Shown here: positions 24,934 to 34,857 of the stretch, one piece after another
Position numbering within the stretch: the stretch's first letter is position 1
How the letters are laid out: each line of letters starts with the position of its first letter
Assembly (NCBI RefSeq): GCF_000160555.1
Contig: NZ_GG749280.1
Span: 237,890 to 301,889 of the forward strand
Length of the DNA: 64,000 bases
DNA from: Centipeda noxia ATCC 43541
GTDB lineage: Bacteria; Bacillota; Negativicutes; Selenomonadales; Selenomonadaceae
Reading direction: 5' to 3'
Position numbers and translations under genes: made by a program
The notes under the pieces: generated by a model
What the model saw: the letters and a program-made list of their open reading frames with translations, nothing else
Databases searched by the model: none
What the model was told of the DNA's origin: nothing

Positions 24934-25827
24934 TCAGTAGTCCTCAAAACCAAACTCGCGCAGCGCATTTGTGCGGTTGCGCCAGTCCCGGCGCGTCTTG
25001 ACCCAGAGATCCAGATAGACTTTCGCGCCGAGCAGCGTCTCCGCATCAGCGCGCGCCCGTTCGCCAATCGTGCGCAGCAGCGCGCCCTTTGCGCCGATGA
25101 CAATGCCCTTCTGCGACTCGCGCTCAACATAGATGACCGCACGAATGTAGACATCGCCCTTCTCCCGGGTCGTCATCTCCTCGATGTCAACGGCAACCGC
25201 ATGCGGAATCTCATCCCGCGTCAGCTCGAGCACCTTCTCGCGCACGAGCTCAGCGATGATGAGGCGCTCCGGCTGATCCGTCACCATATCTTCAGGATAG
25301 TACTGCGGGCCTTCCGGGAGATATTTCTTGATCTCCGCGAGCAGCCCGTCCAGATTTTCCCCCTCACGCGCTGAGATGGGCACAATGCCTGCAAATTCAT
25401 ACGCCTTCGCATAGTTTGCAATGACGGGCAGACTCTCCGCGCGCGGGATACAGTCCACCTTGTTGACGGCGAGCAGCACAGGCACACGCACAGAGGCGAG
25501 CTGCTTCAGAATATACCGCTCACCCGGTCCCATCTTCTCCGTCACATCCACAACAAAGACGATGACATCGACGCCGTGGAGCGCCCCCTCTGCCGCCTTT
25601 GCCATATAGCTGCCGAGTTTATGCTTCGGCTTGTGTACGCCCGGCGTATCGAGGAAAATGATCTGTGCATCCTCCTCGGTCAGGATACAGAGGATGCGGC
25701 TGCGCGTTGTCTGGGGCTTGTCGCTCATGATGGCGATCTTCTGCCCGATCAGCGCGTTGATCAGCGTAGACTTGCCGACGTTCGGCCGACCGATCACGGC
25801 GGCAAATCCGGATTTATGCATCTTCAT
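24934..25827 (-). CDS. era: GTPase Era
   Basis: Essential Ras-like GTPase that binds the 3' end of 16S rRNA during small-subunit assembly. G motifs: [19 protein letters not shown] and NKVD. The C-terminal KH domain has [20 protein letters not shown], followed by [15 protein letters not shown]. Length of 297 aa is normal. It overlaps ybeY by four bases; ybeY-era is a common pair. Confidence 0.97.
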   Translation of the reverse strand: MKMHKSGFAAVIGRPNVGKSTLINALIGQKIAIMSDKPQTTRSRILCILTEEDAQIIFLDTPGVHKPKHKLGSYMAKAAEGALHGVDVIVFVVDVTEKMGPGERYILKQLASVRVPVLLAVNKVDCIPRAESLPVIANYAKAYEFAGIVPISAREGENLDGLLAEIKKYLPEGPQYYPEDMVTDQPERLIIAELVREKVLELTRDEIPHAVAVDIEEMTTREKGDVYIRAVIYVERESQKGIVIGAKGALLRTIGERARADAETLLGAKVYLDLWVKTRRDWRNRTNALREFGFEDY

Positions 25828-26285
25828 CGTTGAATCCCCAGTTCCTCCATGACATGCCGCTGCTCCTCTTCCATCTCCAGCCGCTCCTCCTCCTCCATAT
25901 GGTCATAGCCGAGGAGGTGCAGCATCCCGTGCACGGTGAGAAAGGAGAGTTCGCGCAGCATACTGTGTCCGTACTCCTCCGCCTGCGCCGCAGTACGTTC
26001 GAGCGAGATGACGAGATCGCCCAGCACCATGCCGCCGTCCGCCCCGATGATCTCAGGCTCCTCGCTCTCCGCAAGAGCAAAGGAGAGCACGTCCGTCGGG
26101 CGGTCGACATTGCGGTATTCGCGGTTGAGCACATGGACGTGCGCATCATCGGTCAGCGTCACGCTGACCTCGGCATCCTCCGCGCCATAGAGCCGTCCGA
26201 CCGTCTCGACCGCGCGGCGCACAGCCGCGATGTCGCTGTCCGGCACGGGCAGGTCCTCGGGCTCGCGCCGAATCTCAATCTCCAT
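25824..26285 (-). CDS. ybeY: rRNA maturation endoribonuclease YbeY
   Basis: Metal-dependent RNase in 16S rRNA 3' end maturation. The zinc signature [11 protein letters not shown] is near residue 110, and the [18 protein letters not shown] segment is typical. ATG 26285 (MEIEIRREP) gives the normal 153 aa; an upstream in-frame start lies in phoH. It overlaps phoH by 11 bases. Confidence 0.95.
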   Translation of the reverse strand: MEIEIRREPEDLPVPDSDIAAVRRAVETVGRLYGAEDAEVSVTLTDDAHVHVLNREYRNVDRPTDVLSFALAESEEPEIIGADGGMVLGDLVISLERTAAQAEEYGHSMLRELSFLTVHGMLHLLGYDHMEEEERLEMEEEQRHVMEELGIQR

Positions 26286-27261
26286 GTGCGCGTCCCCGCT
26301 TCTTCTCCCAAACGCCGTATGCCTCGACAATCCGCGTTACGACCTCATGTCGGATGATGTCGACCGGCTCGAGCTTTACAATCCCGACACCCTTGACACC
26401 TCTCAGGATCTGGCATGCCTGCCGCAGGCCGGATACGGTTCCGCGCGGCAGGTCCACCTGCTCAAGGTCGCCCGTCACCACCATGCGCGAACCGAAGCCG
26501 AGGCGTGTGAGGAACATCTTCATCTGCGCCCCCGTCGTATTCTGCGCCTCGTCGAGGATGATGAAGGCATCCTCCAGCGTACGCCCGCGGATGTAGGCAA
26601 GCGGCGCCACCTCGATCAGCTGGCGGCTCATCATCTTCTGATATGCCTCCGCACCGAGAATGTCCTGCAGCGCATCATAGAGCGGACGCAGATAGGGGTT
26701 GATCTTCTCCGTCAGATCGCCGGGCAGAAAGCCGAGGTGCTCCCCCGCCTCCACGGCGGGACGCGTGAGGATGATGCGGCTGACCTCGCGGTTTCGGAGC
26801 GCCGCCACGGCCATCACAACCGCAAGATAGGTCTTTCCCGTGCCTGCAGGGCCGACGCCGAGCGTGACGGCATTCTTCCGTATTTTCGCAAGATAGTCGC
26901 GCTGCCCGAGCGTCTTTGCCCGCACTTCCTTCCCCTTTGCCGTCACAAGCAGGACCTCGGAGAAGAGGCCGTGCAGTTCCTCTCTGCGCCCTTCCCGGAT
27001 GAGGCGGGCGCCGTATGCCGCCTCATGCGTCGTCAGCTTTGCCCCCTGCCGGTGATAGAAGAGAAGTTCCTGTACGAGGGCGCATGCAGCGGCAGCATCC
27101 TCCGCCGCCCCGGTAATGGCAAGAGAGCCGCCGCGGCTCACCATGCGGCAGGAGAAGTTCTCCTGCATGCTCTGCAGGAGTGTGTCGCGGTCACCGAGAA
27201 TCGCATACGCCTCCTGCTGATCTCTGAATTCAATCTCTTCTGTTGTCTCCTGCAAGAACAT
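26275..27261 (-). CDS. phoH: PhoH-like ATPase
   Basis: P-loop ATPase of the PhoH family, linked to RNA metabolism and nearly always beside ybeY. Walker [17 protein letters not shown] is near residue 140, Walker [12 protein letters not shown] near 240. An N-terminal KH-like domain precedes the ATPase. Length of 328 aa is normal. It follows the C39-like gene by 18 bp. Confidence 0.95.
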   Translation of the reverse strand: MFLQETTEEIEFRDQQEAYAILGDRDTLLQSMQENFSCRMVSRGGSLAITGAAEDAAAACALVQELLFYHRQGAKLTTHEAAYGARLIREGRREELHGLFSEVLLVTAKGKEVRAKTLGQRDYLAKIRKNAVTLGVGPAGTGKTYLAVVMAVAALRNREVSRIILTRPAVEAGEHLGFLPGDLTEKINPYLRPLYDALQDILGAEAYQKMMSRQLIEVAPLAYIRGRTLEDAFIILDEAQNTTGAQMKMFLTRLGFGSRMVVTGDLEQVDLPRGTVSGLRQACQILRGVKGVGIVKLEPVDIIRHEVVTRIVEAYGVWEKKRGRAHGD

Positions 27262-27279
27262 GCCTCCTATCTGCTGCCG

Positions 27280-27909
27280 TTAAATAAAGTATTCGATCGT
27301 ATCGTCCGCCGTCCTGCGCGTCCGCTCATCGAAAAGCAGTACCGCCTCGCGCGTTTCCGCAGGGCCGAACGCGTAAAGCTCACGCGTCTCGCGATTAAAG
27401 CAGTCAAAGGGAACGATCCGGTTATACGCATGCGGATGCGCGCAGGTCACCTCAATGCCCGCGCGCACGAACTCCGGCTCCGCCTCTGCCAGATAATACG
27501 GATCGAAGAGATAGATGCGATCCGCCGACGCCCCCGTAATCAGCGCATAGTGCTCGACCTCGTAAAAGAGCCGCACCACTGCTGCGCCGCCGCGTGCGAC
27601 GGCATCATTAACGTAGCTGTGCGCACCGACATGCACCGCCTGCCCCGAGATATACTGGCAGGACAGCGGAAAATTCGCAGCGCGGGAGAATCCCTCCAGC
27701 CAGTTGGCAAGATACATCATCGCCATACGCGACGTGCCCGCCTTGCCCGCAGCGCCGTCCATCCCATAGCAGTCGAGCGAGTAGAGCGTAACGCTGCGGA
27801 TGATCTCGGGCGGAACCTCCGCACGCGGGAAAAGATAGCTCACCCCGTTGAGCAGTGCCGTCGGTCCGCAGTCGTACTCCGATATCTGGTAGCGCAGCGG
27901 TATTTTCAT
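27280..27909 (-). CDS. C39-like papain-fold cysteine peptidase (unknown substrate)
   Basis: The N-terminal RYQISEYDCGPTALLNGVSY carries the Gln and catalytic Cys of C39-type peptidases, and VEHYALITGASADRIYLFDP carries the His and the Asp. No signal peptide, membrane helix or ABC domains are present, so it is a free-standing cytoplasmic enzyme rather than a bacteriocin exporter. ATG 27909 overlaps the EamA gene stop by four bases (ATGA), meaning tight coupling. Substrate is unknown; it might act on a peptide or amide bond of a small molecule handled by the transporter. Length 209 aa. Confidence 0.75.
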   Translation of the reverse strand: MKIPLRYQISEYDCGPTALLNGVSYLFPRAEVPPEIIRSVTLYSLDCYGMDGAAGKAGTSRMAMMYLANWLEGFSRAANFPLSCQYISGQAVHVGAHSYVNDAVARGGAAVVRLFYEVEHYALITGASADRIYLFDPYYLAEAEPEFVRAGIEVTCAHPHAYNRIVPFDCFNRETRELYAFGPAETREAVLLFDERTRRTADDTIEYFI

Positions 27910-28811
27910 GCCTTTCCCCATTTCTTCAAAAGATTCGGCGTCAGAATCGCCGCAATGACGAGCACGATCCCGACAACCTGCACCATGCCAAAATGCGTAT
28001 CGAAGATCAGCCAGGCAAAGAGAACGCTCGCCACCGGCTCAATCGTTGCCGTGATCGCCGTCTCCTCCGGATTCAGCCAGCGCAGCCCCACATTGAACGC
28101 AAAGAAGGCGACCACGGTCCCCAGCCCGATGATGATGACGAGATCCATCCACGTCTTCGCCGTAAAGAACGAACCGACATCCAGAATTACATGGGTTACG
28201 GGCAGGAGGGCAATCCCGCCGATCAGCATGCAGACGGCCAGCAAAAAGAAGCGGTCAAAGAGATGCAGGAGGCGCAGCGGATAGATCATTGCAAAAACAA
28301 AGGCAATCGCCGAGACAAGGCTCCACGCAATGCACGCCATCGGCACGGAAAGCCTTCCGAAATCGCCGCCCGTCACGAGGAGAAACACCCCCGCTACGGC
28401 AACGATAACCGTTCCGGCCTCCACTGCGGTCGGCAGACGGCGGTGGCGGAGCGCCAGATAGAGAATCATCATCGCGGGACTCGTATAGGTGATGACCGTC
28501 GTCGCCGCCGCATCCCCCGCCGCAATGCCTTCAAAATATGAATACTGCACGAACATGATGCCGAGTACACCAAAGACCGCGAGCTGCACGAGAATCCGAG
28601 GATCCCGCCGTACAAAACGCATTCCGCGCCGCAGGCTTCCCGTCCACCATGACAGGAGAAAGAACATGGCACTCGAGAGAAAGAGCCGTACCTGTGTCAG
28701 CTCGACCGGGATATGATCGGACTGTGTGTAAAAATGCTGCGCTGCCGTGCCGCTCGCCGCCCATGCCGTCCCCGCAAGCAGGACGAAGAGGATGGCGGAG
28801 AGATGCGACAT
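27906..28811 (-). CDS. EamA/DMT family transporter
   Basis: Ten-helix drug/metabolite transporter of about 300 aa, made of two EamA repeats (first about residues 5-135, second about 150-295). Pieces typical of the family are DAAATTVITYTSPAMMILYL and LNPEETAITATIEPVASVLF. Its ATG directly follows the glmM stop codon with no spacing. The substrate cannot be told from sequence; neighbours suggest pairing with the C39-like peptidase. Confidence 0.88.
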   Translation of the reverse strand: MSHLSAILFVLLAGTAWAASGTAAQHFYTQSDHIPVELTQVRLFLSSAMFFLLSWWTGSLRRGMRFVRRDPRILVQLAVFGVLGIMFVQYSYFEGIAAGDAAATTVITYTSPAMMILYLALRHRRLPTAVEAGTVIVAVAGVFLLVTGGDFGRLSVPMACIAWSLVSAIAFVFAMIYPLRLLHLFDRFFLLAVCMLIGGIALLPVTHVILDVGSFFTAKTWMDLVIIIGLGTVVAFFAFNVGLRWLNPEETAITATIEPVASVLFAWLIFDTHFGMVQVVGIVLVIAAILTPNLLKKWGKA

Positions 28812-30164
28812 TTAGGCCTCTCCCTGTTCCCGCTTCACGACCTCGACAATCGCGCCGCAGACTTCTTCGAGCTGGGCCTGCTCTTGCCCCTCTGCCATCA
28901 CGCGGATGAGCGGTTCGGTCCCCGACGGACGCACGAGAACGCGCCCGTCACATCCGAGGATGCGCTCGCCCTCTTCAATTGCGGCACGAATGGCAGAATT
29001 CTCCTCCCAGCCGGCCTTGCTCTTCACGCGTACATTGACGAGGAGCTGCGGATACGTCGTCATCATCGCATTCAGCTCCGACGCCTTCTTTCCGCCGCGG
29101 CGGAGCGCAGCAAGCACCTGCAGCGCCGTGATGAGCCCGTCGCCCGTCGTCGCATACTCTGCAAAGATGATATGCCCCGACTGTTCGCCCCCGATGGCAT
29201 AGCCGCTGCGGCGCATCGCTTCAAGAACATAGCGGTCGCCGACCGCCGTCACCTCGACGCGTCCGCCGAGAGCCGTGATCGCCTTGTGGAAGCCGATGTT
29301 CGCCATCACCGTCGTCACGACGGTCTTATGCGGGAGGCGGCCTGCGCGCAGCATTTCAGAGGCGCATGCCACAAGGATATGATCGCCGTCGATCAGTTCG
29401 CCTTTTTCATCGATGCAGAGGCAGCGGTCAGCATCCCCGTCGTGTGCAATGCCGATGTCCGCTCCCTGCTCAAGCACCGTCCGCTGCAGGGACTCCAGAT
29501 GTGTCGATCCGCAGCCGTCATTGATGTTCACTCCGCTCGGGAGTGCATGGATCACCTTTACATCGGCGCCGAGGCGGCGCAGCACCTTCGGCATCGCCTC
29601 GTAGGCGGCACCGTTCGCACAGTCGAGCACGATCTTCATGCCGTCGAAGCGCTCTGTACAGGTGCGCACCACATAGTCGATGTATTGATTGAGAAGATCA
29701 TCGCGATACTCCACGATCCCGATGTCCTTGCCCGTAGGGCGCGCCGCGTCGTCATTCGTTTGGAGGCGGCAGACGAGTTGTTCGAGTTCATCCTCCACAG
29801 TGTCCGGCAGTTTGTAGCCGTCGCCGCCGAAGAACTTGATGCCGTTGTCGGGAAACGGATTGTGCGAAGCAGAGATCACGATGCCTGCCATCGCCTTGTG
29901 TGCGCGCGCGAGATAGGCGATCGCCGGCGTCGGAACCACGCCCGCCAGCAGAGCAGCGCCGCCCGCCGAGCAGATGCCCGCCGTCAGCGCCGCCTCGAAC
30001 ATCTCGCCCGAGATGCGTGTATCGCGCCCGATCAAAATACGCGGGCGCATATTCGCACGCGCGCCGAAATAGAGCGTCGCCGCACGTCCAAGATGGTATG
30101 CCAGCTCCGGTGTGAGTTCCGTATTGGCCTCTCCGCGCACTCCGTCCGTTCCAAAAAGTCTCAC
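28812..30164 (-). CDS. glmM: Phosphoglucosamine mutase GlmM
   Basis: Converts glucosamine-6-phosphate to glucosamine-1-phosphate for UDP-GlcNAc and peptidoglycan. MRLFGTDGVRGEANTELTP at the start, the phosphoserine loop GIVISASHNPFPDNGIKFFG near residue 100, the metal loop DGDADRC and the phosphate-binding loop RPSGTEPLIRVMAEG are all present. Length of 450 aa is normal. It follows cdaA-cdaR and an FAD gene; in Firmicutes GlmM binds and inhibits CdaA. Confidence 0.97.
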   Translation of the reverse strand: MRLFGTDGVRGEANTELTPELAYHLGRAATLYFGARANMRPRILIGRDTRISGEMFEAALTAGICSAGGAALLAGVVPTPAIAYLARAHKAMAGIVISASHNPFPDNGIKFFGGDGYKLPDTVEDELEQLVCRLQTNDDAARPTGKDIGIVEYRDDLLNQYIDYVVRTCTERFDGMKIVLDCANGAAYEAMPKVLRRLGADVKVIHALPSGVNINDGCGSTHLESLQRTVLEQGADIGIAHDGDADRCLCIDEKGELIDGDHILVACASEMLRAGRLPHKTVVTTVMANIGFHKAITALGGRVEVTAVGDRYVLEAMRRSGYAIGGEQSGHIIFAEYATTGDGLITALQVLAALRRGGKKASELNAMMTTYPQLLVNVRVKSKAGWEENSAIRAAIEEGERILGCDGRVLVRPSGTEPLIRVMAEGQEQAQLEEVCGAIVEVVKREQGEA

Positions 30165-30205
30165 TGTGAAAGCCCCCTGTTGATCTGTTTTATCCTCATC
30201 ATAAT

Positions 30206-31810
30206 CTACTTTATCTTTCCTAAAAAAGCAAGTGCGGCTTTCAGCCCGTCGAGCGCAGCACTCATAATGCCGCCCGCATAGCCCGCGCCCTCGCCGACGG
30301 GATAGAGCCCCGCCGCAGAGACCGCTTCCATCGTCCCGGCGTCGCGGAGAATGCGGCAGGGGGCAGAGGATCGCGATTCAACACCTGTCATTGGAATATC
30401 CGCCGCACCGAATCCCGGCACACGCGCATCCCAATGACGAAGGGCGCGCGCAAGCGATGCCGTGCATTCTGCCGGCAGGAGGACGCGCAGATCTGCGGGG
30501 CGCACGCCCGGCGCATAGGTCGGCGCAGCAGCAAAATCCATCGTCCCCGTACGCCCGGCGAGGAAATCTCCAACCGACTGTACAGGCGCACGAAAATCTC
30601 CGCCGCCGAGGTGAAAGGCGCGCGTTTCCAGCTCCCGCTGAAAGCGGATGCCGCCCAGCACATCTCCTCCCCAGTCTGCAGGATTCACCTGCACGAGCAG
30701 CGCACTGTTCGCCGTGCCCGAAGCGCGATGATAATTGCTCATCCCGTTCGTCGCGAGCCGCCCCTCCTCCGAGGCCGCTGCAACCACCATGCCGCCTGGA
30801 CACATGCAGAACGAATAGACGCCGCGCCCGCCGATCGTGTCCCGATAGGTAAAAGCATAATCTGCTGCGGGCAGATATTCGCTTCCCGCGGCATCCCCGT
30901 ACTGCATGCGGTCAATAAACGCCTGTGGATGCTCGATGCGCACGCCGACGGCAAATGCCTTTGCCTCCATCGCCACCCCCGCCTCATGCAGCATCGCATA
31001 GGTGTCGCGTGCTGAGTGACCGATGCCCAGAAATACGGCGTCCGCAGGTATGCGCTCCGCATCGCTCACGATCAGCGCCGCGATCCGCCCCGCCTGCCGC
31101 TCGATGCCGGTCACCTGCGTGCTGAAGCGAATCTCGCCGCCCATGCGGACGATCTCCCCGCGCAGGTTCTTCACCACCCGCCGCAGGATGTCCGTCCCGA
31201 TGTGCGGTTTCTGGAGATACCGTATCTCTGCGGGCGCTCCCGCTGCGATAAACGCCTCTATGATCTCCCGCATGCGCGGATCATTGCTGCGCGCCGTCAG
31301 CTTTCCGTCCGAGAACGTACCCGCCCCGCCCTCGCCGAACTGCACGTTGGACGACGTGTCAAGTATGCCCGTCTGCCAAAAACGCGCAACGTCCTGCGTG
31401 CGCCGGTCAACATCCTGCCCGCGCTCCAAAACAAGCGGCGCAGCGCCCGCACGTGCGAGCGTCCATGCCGCGAAGATGCCTGCCGGGCCGAAACCAACGA
31501 CAACGGGACGGTGCGTGCCGTACGCTCCCGCCCTGCAATACGGAATTGCAAGCGGCTCCTCTCTCTCCGCAGGTGCAATATCCGAATCACGGCGCGCGCG
31601 TGCGCGCACGTCCTTCTCATCCGCCGCATCAACATCGATGGTATAATTCCATACGATCGGTGCTCCGTTCCGCCGCCGCGCATCCAAGGCCTTATGAACG
31701 ACAATCACCCCGTGCACGGCACAGGGTGATATCTTGAGACGTTTTGCCGCAATTTCTTTGAGCGGGCGAGCGTCATCATAGGGAACGCGCAGATTCTTTA
31801 CGCGTATCAT
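30206..31810 (-). CDS. FAD-dependent oxidoreductase of the NAD(FAD)-utilising dehydrogenase type
   Basis: The N-terminal domain (about residues 1-90, SPCAVHGVIVVHKALDARRR) precedes an FAD-binding Rossmann motif VVVGFGPAGIFAAWTLARAG. Further conserved parts are VQFGEGGAGTFSDGKLTAR, GIGHSARDTYAML and the C-terminal YPVGEGAGYAGGIMSAALDG. Length of 534 aa is normal for this uncharacterised family. It overlaps cdaR by four bases and lies 41 bp before glmM. The substrate is unknown. Confidence 0.88.
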   Translation of the reverse strand: MIRVKNLRVPYDDARPLKEIAAKRLKISPCAVHGVIVVHKALDARRRNGAPIVWNYTIDVDAADEKDVRARARRDSDIAPAEREEPLAIPYCRAGAYGTHRPVVVGFGPAGIFAAWTLARAGAAPLVLERGQDVDRRTQDVARFWQTGILDTSSNVQFGEGGAGTFSDGKLTARSNDPRMREIIEAFIAAGAPAEIRYLQKPHIGTDILRRVVKNLRGEIVRMGGEIRFSTQVTGIERQAGRIAALIVSDAERIPADAVFLGIGHSARDTYAMLHEAGVAMEAKAFAVGVRIEHPQAFIDRMQYGDAAGSEYLPAADYAFTYRDTIGGRGVYSFCMCPGGMVVAAASEEGRLATNGMSNYHRASGTANSALLVQVNPADWGGDVLGGIRFQRELETRAFHLGGGDFRAPVQSVGDFLAGRTGTMDFAAAPTYAPGVRPADLRVLLPAECTASLARALRHWDARVPGFGAADIPMTGVESRSSAPCRILRDAGTMEAVSAAGLYPVGEGAGYAGGIMSAALDGLKAALAFLGKIK

Positions 31811-32739
31811 CGCATGTCTCCGACCTTAACCTCCACTGTCACATTCGGATCCGTCACGGTCACTCCCGCGGGAAGGCGGAGCTTTACCTGACGCTTCTCC
31901 GTCTCATGCACATCTGAAAGCGAGAATTCTTCCGTGCCGATGCTCGTGATCTTGCCGATCACATCCTCCGGCCCTGCGATCTCGATGCGCGCGGGTTCCA
32001 CCGTGATCCCCTCAAGCCGGAGATGCGGAGCGAGGTCGCTGCGCGGGCGTGCCTGCACCTCCACGACTTTGCGCGATAATCCCCGCGCCAGCCGGACAGA
32101 GACATCCGTCGATTCCGGCAGCAGCGCAACGCCGGATACCTCGCGCCCGTCGGCATCAATGGCATGCAGTGATGTATGTACCGAAAAATCGCCCGACTGT
32201 CCTGCGAGACTGATATGACCGGCAATATGTACAACGCGATCCACAAGAGAACGAGGGCCTTCTACTGTCGCCGTCCCATTCGCCTGCGTAATCTTATCCA
32301 CGGTATAGCCGCTGACAGGCTCACCGGAAGCGGTCAGCTCCGCCTTAAACGTCTTCTGCACAATGCGGTCAAGCGTCACAGAGATCTTGTCCGGCGAAAC
32401 GCTGACCAGTTCAAAGCCGTAAGGAATTGAGGTCTCCACGGCATATGCCTTCTCCCCCTCGACAAAGTCCGAGAGGCGAACGCTCGCATGAAAATCGCTG
32501 CGGTCTGCCGCAACAAAGAGCGACCGCGCACCGCGCACGCGAATCGTCACTGTATCGGCAGCCGCATTGATCTGATAACCGTCCGGTGCATTCTCGATCG
32601 TTACCGGCACCGTGTAGTTTCCCTCGATCGCAGGGTTCTGATCGTTCATCACGTAAAGCCAGAGCACAACAGCCACGAGGAGCGCAAGTATTTTGGCCGG
32701 CAGATTGTGCTGCACAGCGTTCCGAAGCTTCGTCATCAT
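31807..32739 (-). CDS. cdaR: CdaA regulator CdaR (YbbR-domain protein)
   Basis: Membrane-anchored regulator of the diadenylate cyclase CdaA. One N-terminal membrane helix (LPAKILALLVAVVLWLYVM) is followed by repeated YbbR domains outside the membrane, seen in VPVTIENAPDGYQI and VEVQARPRSDLAPHLRLEG and others. It overlaps cdaA by four bases, the usual cdaA-cdaR pair. Confidence 0.93.
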   Translation of the reverse strand: MMTKLRNAVQHNLPAKILALLVAVVLWLYVMNDQNPAIEGNYTVPVTIENAPDGYQINAAADTVTIRVRGARSLFVAADRSDFHASVRLSDFVEGEKAYAVETSIPYGFELVSVSPDKISVTLDRIVQKTFKAELTASGEPVSGYTVDKITQANGTATVEGPRSLVDRVVHIAGHISLAGQSGDFSVHTSLHAIDADGREVSGVALLPESTDVSVRLARGLSRKVVEVQARPRSDLAPHLRLEGITVEPARIEIAGPEDVIGKITSIGTEEFSLSDVHETEKRQVKLRLPAGVTVTDPNVTVEVKVGDMR

Positions 32740-33575
32740 TTCTTCCTCCAGCTCCGGACCATGTCCAGAATCGACGAGCGCGAGCTGTACGCAAACGCAG
32801 GCGTCAATATATGCGTCAGCTCATCTCCGTCCAAATGGCGATGAATCCGCCCATTCTCCGCAATCGAAATCGTCCCCGTTTCCTCGCTGACAACGACGAT
32901 GAGCGCGTCGCACTGCTCGGAGAGACCGATCGCCGCACGATGCCTGGTCCCCAGTTCCGTCGAGAGCGTACGATTCTCCGTGAGCGGCAGGAGGCACCCC
33001 GCCGCGATCAGCCGATTGCCGCGGATAATCGCCGCACCGTCATGCAGAGGCGTATTCGGAATAAACACATTCATGAGGAAGTCAGAGGTGATGAGGCCGT
33101 CGATTTGGATGCCTGTCGCGCTGATGTCATTCAGGCCCATATTGCGCTCAATGACAAGCAGTGCACCGATCTTATTCGCCGAGAGGATCTTCACCGCATT
33201 TCGAATCTCGCGGACCGTGCTCTGCGCCTCCTCGTCATCCATAAGCCCGCCGGCGCGAAAAAATCGCCCCTGGCCGAGATGCTCAAGCGCGCGCCGCAGC
33301 TCCGGCTGAAAGACAATCGGCAGCGCAACAAAGAGCAGCGTCACGGACTTTTGCAGAAGCCACGAGATCACATGCAGATTAAAATAACTCGCCACGACCG
33401 TCACGCCGAGAAGAACAAGAATCCCCTTCGCGAGCGTAATGGCACGCGTATCTTCAAGCATGACATAGACGCGGTAGAGGATGACCGCCACGATCAGGAT
33501 ATCGAGAATATCCAGCGGAGCGATGGTCGACAGAATGCCGTGAAACTGTGTCGGCATCGTAAAATCAAGCGGCAT
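32736..33575 (-). CDS. cdaA: Diadenylate cyclase CdaA
   Basis: Makes cyclic di-AMP from two ATP at the membrane. Three N-terminal membrane helices (about residues 15-85) precede the DAC domain with the DGA motif in LHDGAAIIRGNRLIAAGC and the RHR motif in GTRHRAAIGLSEQCDAL. The ATG at 33575 follows GGGGGG with 6-base spacing and gives 279 aa, normal for CdaA; an in-frame start further upstream (33647) lacks family residues. First gene of the cdaA-cdaR-FAD-glmM run. Confidence 0.96.
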   Translation of the reverse strand: MPLDFTMPTQFHGILSTIAPLDILDILIVAVILYRVYVMLEDTRAITLAKGILVLLGVTVVASYFNLHVISWLLQKSVTLLFVALPIVFQPELRRALEHLGQGRFFRAGGLMDDEEAQSTVREIRNAVKILSANKIGALLVIERNMGLNDISATGIQIDGLITSDFLMNVFIPNTPLHDGAAIIRGNRLIAAGCLLPLTENRTLSTELGTRHRAAIGLSEQCDALIVVVSEETGTISIAENGRIHRHLDGDELTHILTPAFAYSSRSSILDMVRSWRKK

Positions 33576-33721
33576 AAGGACCCCCCAGGTAAAATCTTCC
33601 CTTCCCATTTGTATTTCCCCAAATACATTCCCACAGGCAAAATGCACGCTGCACAGCAGATGCTATCTATTTAGAATTTCTCTCTGATTATCAAAAATCC
33701 TTGTGACCTGTGCCATTCTCC

Positions 33722-33791
33722 AAAAAAAATTTCGTCCTTCCGTGAGAGTTTTCCGCATACAGCGGAATCCTTCTCTCAAAAAAGGACGAAA
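33722..33791 (-). terminator. Long three-step terminator of ilvE
   Basis: On the minus strand an outer 10-bp stem (33782-33791 with 33730-33739), a middle CTCTC-type stem and an inner TTCCGC/GCGGAA stem with a 5-base loop form one long interrupted hairpin, followed by eight Ts (33729-33722). It begins directly after the ilvE stop codon and separates ilvE from cdaA. Confidence 0.85.
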
Positions 33792-33796
33792 TGTCA

Positions 33797-34828
33797 TCAG
33801 CAGATCCTGCGGATCCAGCCTTCGGGTGCTTCGACCGTCCCGAGCTGAATCCCGCGCAGCGTATCATAGAGTTTTTGCAGAACCGGGCCCATGTGTTCCA
33901 TGCCGCTGGGGAACGAAATCACCTTGGTGCCGTGCGTCACTGAACCGACCGGAGAGATGACCGCCGCCGTTCCGCAGAGCCCGCATTCCGCGAACTCCGA
34001 AAGCTCCGCAAATGCGACGGGCCGCTCCTCCACCCTCATGCCAAGGATATGCTCCGCGATGTAAACGAGGGAGCGCCGCGTAATCGACGGCAGGATGGAT
34101 CCCGATTTCGGCGTCACAACCGTGCCGTTCTTCGTCACGAACAGGAAGTTCGCGCCGCCCGTCTCCTCGACATAGGTACGTGTCGCCGCATCGAGGAACA
34201 TGTTCTCATCATAGCCCGCCGCATGCGCCGCCATATAGGCATGCAGGCTCATTGCATAGTTCAGCCCCGCCTTGATATGCCCCGTGCCGTGCGGCGCCGC
34301 ACGGTCAAATGCACTCACGCAGAGGCGCACAGGCTTTGCGCCGTCCTTGAAATAGGGCCCTACGGGCGTCGCAAAGAGACGGAACTGATAGGCGTCGGCG
34401 GGTTTTACGCCGATCACCTCACCCGAAGCGAACAGGAAGGGACGCAGGTAGAGCGACGCATCGGAACCGTACGGCGGAACATAGTCGCGATTCGCAGCAA
34501 CCACAGCATCTACCGCCTCGAGAAAGCGCTCCTTCGGGAACGAAGGCATCTCGAGATACGCAGCCGAGTCATACATACGCGCTGCGTTGAGATCAGGACG
34601 GAACGTCACAATATGCCCGTCGACCGTCTCATATGCCTTCAGCCCCTCAAAGACCTCCTGGCAGTACTGCAGAATGCCCGCGCACTCGCTGATCGCAACC
34701 GTCGCGTCCGAGGAAAGCCCGCCGGCATCCCATTTCCCGGCCGCATAGTTTGCTATATAGCGCTGCGGCAGGGAGCGATATTCAAACCCCAGATTGCCCC
34801 AGTCAATGTCCGCCTTTGCCATAATCAA
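33797..34828 (-). CDS. ilvE: Branched-chain amino acid aminotransferase
   Basis: PLP-dependent aminotransferase for the last step of Leu, Ile and Val synthesis. The fold type IV signature with the PLP lysine is in GTGHIKAGLNYAMSLHA, and YVEETGGANFLFV and GLCGTAAVISPVGSV are typical of BCAT class enzymes. Length of 343 aa is normal. It has its own promoter and terminator and so is monocistronic. Confidence 0.93.
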   Translation of the reverse strand: MIMAKADIDWGNLGFEYRSLPQRYIANYAAGKWDAGGLSSDATVAISECAGILQYCQEVFEGLKAYETVDGHIVTFRPDLNAARMYDSAAYLEMPSFPKERFLEAVDAVVAANRDYVPPYGSDASLYLRPFLFASGEVIGVKPADAYQFRLFATPVGPYFKDGAKPVRLCVSAFDRAAPHGTGHIKAGLNYAMSLHAYMAAHAAGYDENMFLDAATRTYVEETGGANFLFVTKNGTVVTPKSGSILPSITRRSLVYIAEHILGMRVEERPVAFAELSEFAECGLCGTAAVISPVGSVTHGTKVISFPSGMEHMGPVLQKLYDTLRGIQLGTVEAPEGWIRRIC

Positions 34829-34857
34829 GTGCCTCTTTCCTATAAATTTTATGTTCT

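Noticed and set aside
26230-28284. 684-codon open frame opposite phoH, the C39-like gene and the transporter gene
   Set aside because: It spans three real genes on the other strand and encodes an Arg/His/Leu-rich sequence without recognisable domains.
28713-30281. 522-codon open frame opposite glmM
   Set aside because: Antisense shadow of a complete, conserved glmM.
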